From Rhodoligotrophos appendicifer (GTDB lineage: Bacteria > Pseudomonadota > Alphaproteobacteria > Rhizobiales > Im1): DNA of 64,000 nucleotides. This document shows positions 8,260-19,516 of this stretch, piece after piece. Under the pieces are notes generated by a model. That model saw nothing but the letters and a program-made list of their open reading frames with translations, was not told the DNA's origin and made no database searches. The position numbers and the translations under genes are program-made. The stretch spans positions 620,001-684,000 of the forward strand of contig NZ_VHKL01000001.1 in assembly GCF_007474605.1 (NCBI RefSeq), in the 5' to 3' direction. Within the stretch, counting starts at the first letter, position 1, and every line of letters begins with the position of its first letter.

Positions 8260-9030
8260 TCAATACAAAGTCTTGGCCAGGTTCACCGCCACCTGTTCCA
8301 GTTTACGGCCCTCCACATCGGCGATGAGCACATAGGCGACCTCACCGATTTGCCAGTAGGCCGCCGTCTGTCCGTCGCGGGCGACGGTCGCGGGAATGAC
8401 GTCGAAGGATCCGGGCCGCACCGCGAACAGGGCCAGCGAGCCCAGCGTGTCGGCCTTGATCGCCACCTCGACGCTGGGACCGAAGGTCGAGGGAAAGATC
8501 TGAGCATCTTCGACCGTCCACCCGGCGGGCAGCTCGGGCAGGGCGATCGCGGTGGCGGCGCGGATCTCCTCCCGGTCATAGGCTGCAGACTTCGCCGCAG
8601 ACGGAAGCGTGGCCCGGACCAGGCTTGCCTGGTAGGCCTGCCGCGCATCCGCGACATAGCGGGGTGCCGGGGTCGACGCGTTCACCGTGCCGATCGACAG
8701 CGTGCCGAGCTGCGCATGGGCAACCCAGCCCACGCCGATGCAGGCGATGAGGCCCGCGGCGCGTGAGACCCGAGTGAACCAGCGATCCTGCGAAATGCCT
8801 CGTTCCAGCCGCCGGGCCGCATCCATGGTGCCGATGCGCCCGATGCGCGGCATGTCAGCCAGTGCCAGCCTGAGCTCGTCCCGAGACCGGAGATCCGCCA
8901 TCACCCGCGCCGCCGTTTCCGGCTCGCGCGACAGGTAGGCTTCCACCTCGATGCGCCGCTGCACCTCGAGCTGATCGTCCACATAGGCGTGCAGATCGGT
9001 CTCGGTGATGGGGTCAATCGGTACGGTCAT
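8260..9030 (-). CDS. Anti-sigma factor (membrane-anchored, partner of ECF sigma)
   Basis: A 256-residue protein with a cytoplasmic N-terminal anti-sigma segment (ETDLHAYVDDQLEVQRRIEV, the usual helix of this family), a single membrane helix around residues 95-113 and a periplasmic domain of about 140 residues. It lacks the His-x3-Cys-x2-Cys zinc motif, so it is not a redox-sensing ZAS protein. Its start overlaps the end of the sigma factor gene by 17 bases, typical of sigma/anti-sigma pairs. It presumably binds the sigma factor at the membrane until a periplasmic cue frees it. An upstream in-frame start at 9045 is possible. The signal is unknown. Confidence 0.85.
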   Translation of the reverse strand: MTVPIDPITETDLHAYVDDQLEVQRRIEVEAYLSREPETAARVMADLRSRDELRLALADMPRIGRIGTMDAARRLERGISQDRWFTRVSRAAGLIACIGVGWVAHAQLGTLSIGTVNASTPAPRYVADARQAYQASLVRATLPSAAKSAAYDREEIRAATAIALPELPAGWTVEDAQIFPSTFGPSVEVAIKADTLGSLALFAVRPGSFDVIPATVARDGQTAAYWQIGEVAYVLIADVEGRKLEQVAVNLAKTLY

Positions 9031-9562
9031 CGGATCCTCCCACAATGCGAAGAGTGGGGGTGCCCAGATGATGCTCCGGCCCCTCTTCCATTGCTCGCAA
9101 ACTTGTACGGGCCCTGGCGATGCGCGACATCACGGTGCCGATGGGCACGCCCAGGGTGACGGCAGCCTCCGCATAGGAAAACCCTTCGATCGCCACCAGG
9201 TGAAGGGCCGCGCGCTGCTCTTCCGGCAAGTCCAGAAAGGCGTCGCGAACCTGGGCCAGGCGGACCGCATGGTCCTGCTCGGGGTCAATGCCGCCATCAC
9301 TCGCATCGGCCGCCTGGTCCAAACGGCGCGTCTCCGCTTGGCGCGACCGAATGCGATCGACGAACATGTTGTGCAGGATCGTCATGAGCCAGGTCCGCAG
9401 GTTACGGTCCGGCCGGAAGCTCGACCGCTTCTCATAGGCCCGCACCAGCGTGTCCTGCACGAGATCTTCGGCATCCGCATCGTTCCGCGTCAACGACCGC
9501 GCATAGCGGCGCAGCGCGCCGATCTGGCCCAGGACGTCGAAACGGGACTTTCCTTGCTTCAT
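9014..9562 (-). CDS. ECF-type RNA polymerase sigma factor
   Basis: A 182-residue extracytoplasmic-function sigma factor. Region 2 is seen in RRYARSLTRNDADAEDLVQD and RNLRTWLMTILHNMFVDRIR, and region 4 in LPEEQRAALHLVAIEGFSYA plus VPIGTVMSRIARARTSLR, the helix-turn-helix for the -35 element. There is no third domain. The overlapping downstream gene is its likely membrane anti-sigma factor. It is RpoE-like but is not paired with a PhyR-type response regulator, so it is not the general stress EcfG. I could not define its promoter with confidence. Target genes are unknown; adjacent envelope genes are reasonable guesses only. Confidence 0.9.
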   Translation of the reverse strand: MKQGKSRFDVLGQIGALRRYARSLTRNDADAEDLVQDTLVRAYEKRSSFRPDRNLRTWLMTILHNMFVDRIRSRQAETRRLDQAADASDGGIDPEQDHAVRLAQVRDAFLDLPEEQRAALHLVAIEGFSYAEAAVTLGVPIGTVMSRIARARTSLRAMEEGPEHHLGTPTLRIVGGSDDRTD

Positions 9563-9706
9563 ACCCTACATACGGAGCCGACCCCGTTCCTCATCCCTCG
9601 CGCGCATGTTTTTTTTTGCAAGTCTTCCAGCATCGCCCGGTCCATTGTCAAACCGGCGGCTGACCGCTAGTTTCCACCTCCCCAAGCCACACGGGATCCA
9701 AGCCTC

Positions 9707-10153
9707 ATGGCCAAGACCGTCTTCATCCTGAACGGCCCCAATCTCAATCTTCTGGGCAAGCGTGAGCCGGAGGTCTATGGGCGCACCACTTTGGCCGAGA
9801 TCGAGCAGATGCTGACCGCCGCCGCCGGGCCTCTGGGCTTAGCGATCGACTTCCGTCAATCGAACCATGAAGGGATGCTGGTCGACTGGATCCATGAAGC
9901 CAGGGAGAGTGCGGCGGGGATCATCATAAATCCGGCCGCTTTGACCCACACCTCGGTGGCCATTCTCGACGCCTTGAAAACCTTCGAAGGGCCCATCGCC
10001 GAGGTTCACCTGTCGAATGTGCATCAACGCGAGGCGTTCCGTCACCATTCCTATGTCTCGCCGGTCGCAACCGGGGTCCTCTGCGGCTTCGGTCCCCATG
10101 GCTATAGAATGGCGCTGGACTGGATGGCCCAGCGCCTGACGTCGACGGATTAG
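9707..10153 (+). CDS. aroQ: 3-dehydroquinate dehydratase, type II
   Basis: Third step of the shikimate pathway: reversible dehydration of 3-dehydroquinate to 3-dehydroshikimate in the cytoplasm. At 148 residues it has the exact size of the dodecameric type II enzyme. [20 protein letters not shown] gives the catalytic tyrosine at residue 24, and [17 protein letters not shown] gives the general acid histidine at residue 101. In many alphaproteobacteria aroQ precedes accB-accC; here it is instead followed by a convergent GST gene, with the two stop codons overlapping by four bases, so the usual acc context has been lost. Confidence 0.96.
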   Translation: MAKTVFILNGPNLNLLGKREPEVYGRTTLAEIEQMLTAAAGPLGLAIDFRQSNHEGMLVDWIHEARESAAGIIINPAALTHTSVAILDALKTFEGPIAEVHLSNVHQREAFRHHSYVSPVATGVLCGFGPHGYRMALDWMAQRLTSTD

Positions 10154-10749
10154 GCTTCGGCGGCGAGTGCGGCCTTGACCTTGGGCCGCTCTGCGACGCG
10201 GTCCATATAGGCCTTCACATGGGGATATTTGCCCATGTCGAAGCCGGTATATTGGGTCCAGCGCAGGACAGTGAAGGCATAGCCATCCACGATGGTGAAC
10301 TGGTCTCCCGTCAGGTACTTATTCTTCTCGAGCGCCTTGTCCATGTAACTGAGCTTCTGCTCGATGGTGCTGCGCGAATAGGCCTTGACCGCCTCGTCCA
10401 CGTCCTTCTTGAACAGCGGTCCGAAGGGCTTGTGCAGCTCTGCGGAAACATAGTTCAGCCACTCGATGAGATGGTAGCGATCGAGGCTGCCCGGGGCAGG
10501 CGCGAGATGAGCCTCGGGTGCCTTGTCGGCGATATAGTTGAGGATGGCGGGATTTTCCGTCAGGACGGAGCCGTCGTCCAGGACCAGAGTGGGCACTTGG
10601 CCCTTGGGATTGATCTGAAAGAAGTCAGCCCCGCTTGCCGTTTTCTTCGTGCCGAGATTGACCTTTTCGATCTCGTGGGCGAGGCCCGCCTCGTGCAGGG
10701 CGATATGCGGCGCGAGCGAACAGGCTCCCGGTGACAAATAGAGTTTCAT
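10150..10749 (-). CDS. Glutathione S-transferase, beta class
   Basis: A 199-residue cytosolic GST. The N-terminal thioredoxin-like domain starts [20 protein letters not shown] with the beta-class cysteine at residue 10, and includes [14 protein letters not shown] and [13 protein letters not shown], the glutathione-binding cis-proline loop and Glu-Asn/Ser pair. The all-helical C-terminal domain has [20 protein letters not shown], the N-capping motif. It would conjugate glutathione to electrophiles or act in redox protection. The gene ends overlapping the aroQ stop by four bases on the other strand, and starts 38 bases after the end of the receptor-like gene. Confidence 0.93.
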   Translation of the reverse strand: MKLYLSPGACSLAPHIALHEAGLAHEIEKVNLGTKKTASGADFFQINPKGQVPTLVLDDGSVLTENPAILNYIADKAPEAHLAPAPGSLDRYHLIEWLNYVSAELHKPFGPLFKKDVDEAVKAYSRSTIEQKLSYMDKALEKNKYLTGDQFTIVDGYAFTVLRWTQYTGFDMGKYPHVKAYMDRVAERPKVKAALAAEA

Positions 10750-10787
10750 GATATTTCACTCAAATAGCTGATGAGGCGCAGACCTTA

Positions 10788-11879
10788 TCACTGATGCCCG
10801 AAATAGCGGAACAGCGTCTGCTTCCACCATTCCCCGCGGATGGTCCCGAGCAGCGCCAGATTGAGATCCTCCCTCAACGGGCTCCCATTCGGCATGGCGA
10901 TCGCATAGGTCTGGGTATCGAGGACGACGTCGAGCAGGTCCAAAGTCGATGAAAACTGTTGCAGGATCAGCCACGCCAGCAAGGGCCTGTCATAGACGAA
11001 CGCATCGATCCGCCGCTCCTCGAGAGCCTGCAAGCCCTCTTCCACGCTGGCGAAATCCTGGTGAAGTATACTTGCTTCGTCGAGATATTCGATGGCTGCC
11101 GAGCCGCTGACGGTGCCGATCCGCTGGGCGGCCAGATCAGCCACAGTCCGGATCTCGCCATGGGATGTCCGGCCGGTGATGGCGGACACCATCGCCGCGG
11201 CGAGAAGTGTCAGAACGATGAGCGAGATCGCCATCCCCACGACGCCGAGGAAGCGAGGTGAGGTCCTTTTTCCTGGCTGTGGCGGGAGCTTTGGCTGCGG
11301 CAGCATCTCCTTGCGCGGGCGCTGCGGCGGCCCGTGCTGAAGATCCCCATCCCCGGCCTTGCCCGACTTGCGCTCGAAGGCCCAAACGAGGGTGCCGATG
11401 ACCAGGACGACAGCCACCAGGGCCATGATGATCTGCATGAATCCGAATGAGCTCATCGACCGCATGATGGTCACCCAGTTGGTCTTCCCATCGATGCTGA
11501 CCGCGATGCCGAGGCCCGTCGTGTAGAAGGGCTGGGTGAAATCGAGGATCCGTTCGCGCTCTGCGGTGACCGTCAGGGCCGAAACCGCGAGGTCATAGGT
11601 GCCTGTGGAGGTGCCTGCGACCAAGGCATCGATCGAAGCGGCTTCCTCGATGCGGAAATCCACCCGCATAGCGGCTGCCATCTTGCGCCACAGATCGATG
11701 CTGATGCCGCTCCAGGACCCGTCGGCGGCCTTGAGAGAAAAGGGCGGGGCAACCAGAGTGCCGACGACGAGCGGGTGGGGCGGGGCAGTGACAGCCGTTT
11801 GAGCGCGCAATGCGGGTGACGCTCCGACAAGGAGCATCACGGTTAGGGCGATCAATGCCCGACACACCTTCGCGGTCAT
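10788..11879 (-). CDS. Glutamate-receptor-like membrane protein lacking a pore loop
   Basis: A 363-residue protein organised like bacterial ionotropic glutamate receptors (GluR0 type). It has a signal peptide (to about residue 26), lobe S1 of a type 3 solute-binding domain (PLVVGTLVAPPFSL to about 140, with DLAVSALTVTAERERILDFT), one membrane helix at about 146-167 ending WAFERK, a second helix at about 210-235, then lobe S2 (RIGTVSGSAAIEYL onward). In GluR0-type channels the two helices flank a P-loop with a TVGYGD-like filter. Here the linker (168-209) is instead a hydrophilic Pro/Lys/Gln-rich stretch with no filter. It cannot form the known pore, so it may be a ligand sensor. The ligand is unknown, probably an amino acid. 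Confidence 0.7.
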   Translation of the reverse strand: MTAKVCRALIALTVMLLVGASPALRAQTAVTAPPHPLVVGTLVAPPFSLKAADGSWSGISIDLWRKMAAAMRVDFRIEEAASIDALVAGTSTGTYDLAVSALTVTAERERILDFTQPFYTTGLGIAVSIDGKTNWVTIMRSMSSFGFMQIIMALVAVVLVIGTLVWAFERKSGKAGDGDLQHGPPQRPRKEMLPQPKLPPQPGKRTSPRFLGVVGMAISLIVLTLLAAAMVSAITGRTSHGEIRTVADLAAQRIGTVSGSAAIEYLDEASILHQDFASVEEGLQALEERRIDAFVYDRPLLAWLILQQFSSTLDLLDVVLDTQTYAIAMPNGSPLREDLNLALLGTIRGEWWKQTLFRYFGHQ

Positions 11880-11972
11880 CGTCTACGCTGCCTCTGCGTC
11901 GTGAAGCTGCGCTGATTAGCAGTCATCCGGCAAGGGCGGTAGGGTTCTTATCATTGCGGCCGTGGCCGTCCA

Positions 11973-13112
11973 TTACTGAGCGGAGCCGACAACGTTGTTC
12001 GAGTCGTAGAACTCGACGGGGACACCCGGCTTGACCAGATGGACGAGCTCCTCCACGTCCCAGTTCGTCAGCCGGACGCAACCATGGCTGTTCGTCTTGT
12101 CGATCTTGGATGGCTCGGGCGTGCCGTGGATCCCGAAGGTGGGCTTATCCAGGCCGATCCACGTCGAACCGATCGGATTGTTGGGCCCAGGAGCGAGGCG
12201 CAGGACCTCGGTGTTCTTGCCCTGCTGGAAATTCACCTTGGGCCGATACCAATATTCCGCCTTGGTGGCGATGGCCTTCACCGCGTGCGTGCCGGCGGGG
12301 GAGGGCATGTCGGAGGACCCGATGGTGGCGGGATAGGCCACGAGCAGGCGGGCGTCGCTGCCATAACCCAAAAGCTGCTTGCGCTGCTTGTCGGCGATGA
12401 GGTGCACCACGTTCGCCTTGAAGGGTTTGCCGGTGTCGGCAATGATGATCTCGTCACCGGCATTGAAACCCGATTTCGGATTGAGCTGGCGGACCAGCTT
12501 CTCGTCCATGTGGAATTTCTCGCCGATCATTTCTTCGATGGTGCGATAGGCGATCGTCTCCATCTTCGACAGCTCGGCATAGTCTCTGGGCGTCTTTGCT
12601 ACGAAGGGACCGGCGACGTCCTTCTCGGTGACGACATAGGTTCGCAGCGGCGGTGTCGTGTCCAGGCCGGCGAGCACGTCCCAGAGCTGCTGGTCGATGC
12701 GGCCGGTGATGGGAAGGCCGTGCATCTCCTGCGCCGCGGTGACCGCCTTGCGGACATTGTCGCCCCAGAAGCCATCGATCACCCCGGGCGATGCGTGAGC
12801 ACGATCGAGCATGACCTGCAGCTTCAGCACGATGGGGTCCTGCTTTTCCGCCTTGAAGGGCCGCGACTGGAACACCGCTGCATTGGTGAGCGGGATCAGA
12901 TCCTCGGCCGGAACCGTCTGTGCTTTGAGGTTGACGCCTGCGGCAAGGTCCTGGTCTGGCCTTTGCGGGTCGACGATCTCGGCGTCCTGAGGAATGCTTC
13001 CTGTCGTCAGGCTGGGATCCTGGCTTGCCGGCACCGTCTGAGCGGTAGCGAAGGTCATGAGGCTGGCGTAGAAACTCAAGGGGACTACAAAATATTTAAC
13101 CAACTTGACCAT
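11973..13112 (-). CDS. L,D-transpeptidase with peptidoglycan-binding domain (YkuD family)
   Basis: A 379-residue periplasmic cell-wall enzyme. It has a signal peptide to about residue 25, a low-complexity linker, a PG_binding_1 domain (VLKLQVMLDRAHASPGVIDG, residues about 95-150), a LysM-like middle, and a C-terminal YkuD catalytic domain. The catalytic motif is FGIHGT followed by NSHGCVRLTNWDVEELV with the active cysteine near residue 344. It would form 3-3 crosslinks in peptidoglycan or attach proteins to it, reactions common in Hyphomicrobiales that grow from the pole. The gene is monocistronic and divergent from the kinase gene at 13225. Confidence 0.92.
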   Translation of the reverse strand: MVKLVKYFVVPLSFYASLMTFATAQTVPASQDPSLTTGSIPQDAEIVDPQRPDQDLAAGVNLKAQTVPAEDLIPLTNAAVFQSRPFKAEKQDPIVLKLQVMLDRAHASPGVIDGFWGDNVRKAVTAAQEMHGLPITGRIDQQLWDVLAGLDTTPPLRTYVVTEKDVAGPFVAKTPRDYAELSKMETIAYRTIEEMIGEKFHMDEKLVRQLNPKSGFNAGDEIIIADTGKPFKANVVHLIADKQRKQLLGYGSDARLLVAYPATIGSSDMPSPAGTHAVKAIATKAEYWYRPKVNFQQGKNTEVLRLAPGPNNPIGSTWIGLDKPTFGIHGTPEPSKIDKTNSHGCVRLTNWDVEELVHLVKPGVPVEFYDSNNVVGSAQ

Positions 13113-13224
13113 GGCAGTTCTCGCAACCCCAAACGTGCCTGCACGAAGTAGTAAGCAGGCAAGACTCTTTCACTACTAGGGTTAAGAAACAGTTTGGCTG
13201 GCATGTGGTTCGACAGGAGGAACT

Positions 13225-14217
13225 GTGTACGAGGTTGACTTCATTAGGCGGTTGGAGAGCGGGCTGAAGTCTTCGCTGTCCCTGTGGAGCATCTCCGATC
13301 AGACCCAGCTCTCCCTGCTGACGGTCTCCGAGAACGCCACGTTCCGCGGCACCGAGACCGGACTGGGCCATGACATCGTCTTTCGCGTCCACCGCCCCCA
13401 CTACCACACCCGCGAGGAGATCCTAGCGGAGCTCGCTTGGATCGATGCATTGCGCCAGGGGCGGACGGTCGAGACGCCTCGCCCCATCCCGCTGCGCGAC
13501 GGATCGCTCGTCGCCGAATTCGACGACGAGGGCATGACGCGCCATGTGGTCGCCTTCGAATTCGTCGCGGGCCGAGAGCCGGCGCCCGGAGATGATCTGG
13601 TCGGATGGTTTGCCAAGCTGGGCGCCATCCATGCGACACTGCACGGTCACGCCAAGACGTGGCGTCGGCCGGATGCCTTCGTGCGGAAGGTCTGGAACTT
13701 CAACAGCATGCTGGGCAACGCTCCCCTGTGGGGCGATTGGCGCGACGCTCTCGGCCTCACCGTGGAGGGCCGCGAAATCCTCTCCCGCACGACGGCCTTG
13801 TTGGAGCGTCAGCTCGCGGAGATCGGCGAAGGGCCCGACGATTTCGGCTTGGTGCACGCCGATCTCAGGCTTGCCAATCTTCTCGTCGAGGGCGACCGGA
13901 TGGCGCTGATCGATTTCGACGATTGCGGCTTCAGCTGGTTCCTCTACGATTTTGCCTCGGCGATCAGCTTCATCGAGCACGAGGACTATATCCCAGCGCT
14001 TGAAGCCGCCTGGATCGAGGGCTATCGCAGTGTAGCCCCGCTCTCCGAGGCGCGCGCAGAACAGCTGCCGATCTTCGTCATGCTGCGGCGGATTCTCCTC
14101 ACGGCCTGGATCGCCTCTCACCGGGAGACGGAGACGGCCCAGCTCCTTGGCGACGCCTATACGCAGGGAACGGTCGCCCTCGCCTACGACTTCCTCGAGC
14201 GGTATCGAAAGGGCTGA
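13225..14217 (+). CDS. APH-family kinase (homoserine/hydroxylysine kinase-like)
   Basis: A 330-residue aminoglycoside-phosphotransferase-fold kinase. The catalytic loop VHADLRLANLLVEG (about residue 209) has a His-Ala-Asp variant of the HGD motif, and ALIDFDDCGFSWFLYDFA supplies the metal-binding Asp. It overlaps the next gene by one base (TGATG), so the two are co-translated. In mammals and many bacteria this kinase type partners with a class III aminotransferase-fold phospho-lyase; the kinase phosphorylates an amino alcohol such as 5-hydroxylysine and the lyase removes the phosphate. That pairing suggests a small amino-alcohol substrate rather than an antibiotic. The family is firm; the substrate is inferred. 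Confidence 0.8.
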   Translation: MYEVDFIRRLESGLKSSLSLWSISDQTQLSLLTVSENATFRGTETGLGHDIVFRVHRPHYHTREEILAELAWIDALRQGRTVETPRPIPLRDGSLVAEFDDEGMTRHVVAFEFVAGREPAPGDDLVGWFAKLGAIHATLHGHAKTWRRPDAFVRKVWNFNSMLGNAPLWGDWRDALGLTVEGREILSRTTALLERQLAEIGEGPDDFGLVHADLRLANLLVEGDRMALIDFDDCGFSWFLYDFASAISFIEHEDYIPALEAAWIEGYRSVAPLSEARAEQLPIFVMLRRILLTAWIASHRETETAQLLGDAYTQGTVALAYDFLERYRKG

Positions 14218-15554
14218 TGATGAGCCGGAAACCCCGCGAGATCCTTGCGCTCAATGCCTTTGACGCCGGCAATCCCGCGCCCCTCGCCGCCGACGTCCAG
14301 GACCTGCTCGCACGCCGCGACCGCAGCTTTGGCGCGACCTCGATGCTGTTCTACGAAGAGCCGCTGCACGTGGTATCCGCGAGCGGGGTCCATTTGCATA
14401 CCGCCGACGGCAGGACATATCTCGACCTCTACAACAACGTCCCCTCGGTGGGACACTGCCATCCGCGGGTCGTGGACGCCGTGTCCCGGCAGATGGGGCT
14501 CCTGAATTCCCACACCCGCTATCTCTACGACGTGCTTCACGACTACGCCGAGCGGCTGCTGGCGACGTTTTCGGCACCGCTGACCAATGTCGCCTTCACC
14601 TGCACCGGCAGCGAGAGCAATGACCTGGCCCTGCGCCTGGCACGAGGCATGACGGGCAGCACGGGGGTCATCGTCACCGAGACGGCCTATCACGGCAATA
14701 CCACTGCCGTGACCGAGGTCTCCCCCTCCTCTTACAAGCGCGGCCGCCCCCCGAGCTATGTCCGCACCATACCGGCGCCCGACGCGCGGCATTACGGCTC
14801 CGACATCGGGGCTGGCCTTGCCGCAGCCGTTACGGCAGAGATCGAGACATTGCGCAGCGAAGGCTTTGGCTTTGCCGCTTTGCTGGTGGATTCGATCTTT
14901 TCCAGCGATGGCATCTTTTCCGATCCCGCCGGCTTCCTCGCGCCTGCCGTCGCGGCTGCGCATGAGGCGGGGGGACTGTTCATCGCCGATGAGGTCCAGC
15001 CTGGTTTCGGCCGCACCGGTGACGGCATGTGGGGCTATGACAGACACGGGGTCCGTCCTGATATCGTGACGCTGGGCAAACCCATGGGCAATGGCTTCCC
15101 CATGGGAGCGGTCGTCACGCGGCCCGAGATCCTGACGCGTTTTGCGGAAGAATTCGGCTATTTCAATACGTTCGGCGGCAATCCGGTGGCCTCGGCCGCA
15201 GGCATCGCCGTGCTCGACGTGATCGCCGACGAAGGCTTGATCGACAATGCCCGAACGGTCGGAGCGCAGCTGAAGCAGGGCCTGGTCGAACTGGCCAAGG
15301 ATCATGCCGGATTGGGGGAGATCCGCGGCACCGGGCTCTATCTGGGCGTCGAGATCGCGGGGGAAGGGGGCCCGGACGCCGAGGCGGCGACTCGGCTCAT
15401 CAATGGCCTGCGGAGAAAGGGGATCTTGATCGGAGCGGCCGGGCGTTTCGGCAATGTGCTGAAGATCCGCCCGCCGCTCTGCCTGACGCGCGGCCATGGC
15501 GACGAATTTCTGACCGTCCTCGACGAGCTTCTCGGAGCGACTGGTCAATCATGA
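14217..15554 (+). CDS. Class III aminotransferase-fold PLP enzyme (possible phospho-lyase)
   Basis: A 445-residue PLP enzyme. [19 protein letters not shown] and [17 protein letters not shown] are class III signatures, [12 protein letters not shown] holds the PLP-nitrogen aspartate, and [16 protein letters not shown] contains the Schiff-base lysine near residue 286. [15 protein letters not shown] is closest to the AGXT2L1/AGXT2L2 branch, whose human members are phosphoethanolamine and 5-phosphohydroxylysine phospho-lyases, not transaminases. The upstream overlapping kinase gene fits that branch. A GC hairpin at 15573-15600 lies 19 bases after the stop. If it is an ordinary transaminase the coupled kinase would be hard to explain. 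Confidence 0.85.
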   Translation: MMSRKPREILALNAFDAGNPAPLAADVQDLLARRDRSFGATSMLFYEEPLHVVSASGVHLHTADGRTYLDLYNNVPSVGHCHPRVVDAVSRQMGLLNSHTRYLYDVLHDYAERLLATFSAPLTNVAFTCTGSESNDLALRLARGMTGSTGVIVTETAYHGNTTAVTEVSPSSYKRGRPPSYVRTIPAPDARHYGSDIGAGLAAAVTAEIETLRSEGFGFAALLVDSIFSSDGIFSDPAGFLAPAVAAAHEAGGLFIADEVQPGFGRTGDGMWGYDRHGVRPDIVTLGKPMGNGFPMGAVVTRPEILTRFAEEFGYFNTFGGNPVASAAGIAVLDVIADEGLIDNARTVGAQLKQGLVELAKDHAGLGEIRGTGLYLGVEIAGEGGPDAEAATRLINGLRRKGILIGAAGRFGNVLKIRPPLCLTRGHGDEFLTVLDELLGATGQS

Positions 15555-15572
15555 GGATTCAGAAAAAGAAAT

Positions 15573-15600
15573 GGGCGCTCGGTCGGGGTCCCGAGCGCCC
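15573..15600 (+). terminator. GC-rich hairpin after the kinase/aminotransferase operon
   Basis: A 10-bp perfect stem GGGCGCTCGG/CCGAGCGCCC encloses an 8-base loop shortly after the aminotransferase stop. No T run follows directly, but a small GCGC/GCGC stem with ATTTT follows at 15602-15620. It probably acts as the operon terminator. Confidence 0.6.
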
Positions 15601-15837
15601 AGCGCTTGTGCGCATTTTGCGTCGGGAGGGGAATACCGACGCGTTTCACGGTTGTCAGTGGTCATCGAGCGGGGGGCAGATGGACCACTTTGAGAGAGAG
15701 AGGGGAACAACCGCTACCCCCCATAAATGGCCCAGCAGCTGTTGCGTTTCAATCACGATGTGAAAAAATATTTGTGATAAGGTGAATTTTTCCTGAAATA
15801 GACACCTATGCTCTTGATTTTTCTTCGAAAATAAAAA
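15601..15837. other. AT-rich intergenic stretch between convergent operons
   Basis: No gene is visible. The last 80 bases before the lolA stop are strikingly AT-rich compared with the surroundings, with several T and A tracts on both strands that could end lolA transcription. No clear stem-loop was found there. Confidence 0.5.
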
Positions 15838-16521
15838 TTAACGCCGGTCTTGCCCCGTATCGATATTTCGCGGAGCATTGAAGACGAAGAGCTTCGGATC
15901 GGGCGCAACGCCCGTTTCGACGTTGGAAAGCGAGATCGTCGTGCGGTTCTTGTCGCTGTCCACGATGACCCACTGAACGAGGCTTTGCTTCGTCTCGTCG
16001 AAGACGAGGATGAGCTGGCCAGGCACGAAAGCTGACTTGTCTTCCAGGGTGACGGCGACCAGATCATCCTGGCGGCGGACGTCGACGACATTGGCTTCCT
16101 GGAGCAGGTTCACCTTCGGCGCGAGGACGAGTTGCAGGGGGGTCTTGGACAGAGGGTAGAAATCGCTCTTCTCATTCTTGCGGTTGGCGACGATCACATA
16201 ATCGCCATCGGACACCACGAGGAACGGGTTCGGCGGCGCATATTCGAACCGCAGCTTCCCGGGCTTGCTGATGAAGAACAGCCCCTGGGACACATGACCC
16301 TTGGGTCCCACCTGGATGAAGTCCCCCTGGATGTAATTGAAATTGTTGAAATAGTTCGAAATCGCCTGAACGGACTGCGTCTGTTCGGCGGTGAGTTTGG
16401 CGGGAGCGGCGGCGTGGGCGCGCTCCATTGACGGCGTCGTCAGGGTGAGGGCGGCACCGAGGGTGAGCGCCCCGACGGCGCACATCGCCATCCGCGTCGC
16501 GCGCTTGATTCTGTTCAACAT
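15838..16521 (-). CDS. lolA: LolA-family outer-membrane lipoprotein carrier protein
   Basis: A 227-residue periplasmic protein with an N-terminal signal peptide (MLNRIKRATRMAM, hydrophobic core, cleavage near RAHA). The LolA fold is recognised from IQGDFIQVGPKGHVSQGLFF followed by ISKPGKLRFEYAPPNPFLVV and VIVANRKNEKSDFYPLSKTP. It shuttles lipoproteins from the LolCDE complex across the periplasm in Gram-negative bacteria. It lies 74 bases downstream of ftsK on the same strand, the order seen in many alphaproteobacteria. A start 17 codons upstream is open, but the chosen ATG begins directly at a proper signal peptide. Confidence 0.92.
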   Translation of the reverse strand: MLNRIKRATRMAMCAVGALTLGAALTLTTPSMERAHAAAPAKLTAEQTQSVQAISNYFNNFNYIQGDFIQVGPKGHVSQGLFFISKPGKLRFEYAPPNPFLVVSDGDYVIVANRKNEKSDFYPLSKTPLQLVLAPKVNLLQEANVVDVRRQDDLVAVTLEDKSAFVPGQLILVFDETKQSLVQWVIVDSDKNRTTISLSNVETGVAPDPKLFVFNAPRNIDTGQDRR

Positions 16522-16595
16522 GCTTGACCTGCTCCGTTCAATCTTCTGATTCGCGCAAACCTGTGGGCGCAAGGGCCACCTGACTGCGCCTGAGA

Positions 16596-19172
<2,577 letters not shown>

Positions 19173-19414
19173 CCCGCCTCACCTGCATTTGCAACTGCAG
19201 CTCGGAAAGGCACGCATGGGTCACGCCGATTACACCCTGTCGCGAGGAGCTTACCCGGCGATACGGCTCTCTTCGAAAGAAAATCGGAGGATCCGTGCTG
19301 CCATTGCCGTCAACCTGACCATGGAGCGAACGTGGTTAAGAAGCGGTTAAACAAGGCCGATGGCAGGACGGATCTGGTCTCTTTTTGGCAAGTGATTTCC
19401 CCTGTCGTCAAAGC
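19173..19414. other. Upstream region of ftsK; no gene seen
   Basis: The stretch between the ftsK start and the amt terminator shows no credible ORF or RNA on either strand. It presumably carries the ftsK promoter, which I could not define. Confidence 0.5.
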
Positions 19415-19452
19415 AAACCCCGGGATTGGAAGGGGAACCAATCCCGGGGTTT
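19415..19452 (-). terminator. Long hairpin terminator downstream of the ammonium transporter
   Basis: A 15-bp perfect inverted repeat AAACCCCGGGATTGG/CCAATCCCGGGGTTT with an 8-base loop lies 65 bases past the amt stop. The A/T ends of the stem make it usable from either strand. Confidence 0.75.
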
Positions 19453-19516
19453 CCCCAGAGGGGATCAGGCGCTGATGGCTGGAGACATCTTCGCCTGACG
19501 CAGTTTCGTGGGCGAC

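Noticed and set aside
9563-9600. ECF-type promoter upstream of the sigma factor gene (GGAAC on the reverse strand)
   Set aside because: A GGAAC-like -35 exists, but no matching -10 element lies at 16-17 bases, and the start would fall at or inside the gene.
14184-15548. Long open frame opposite the class III aminotransferase
   Set aside because: GC-rich codon bias of the real gene keeps the opposite strand open; the translation is His/Arg/Asp-rich with no motif. The same holds for long frames opposite the flavoprotein (29842-31497) and the NeuB region (55613-57358).
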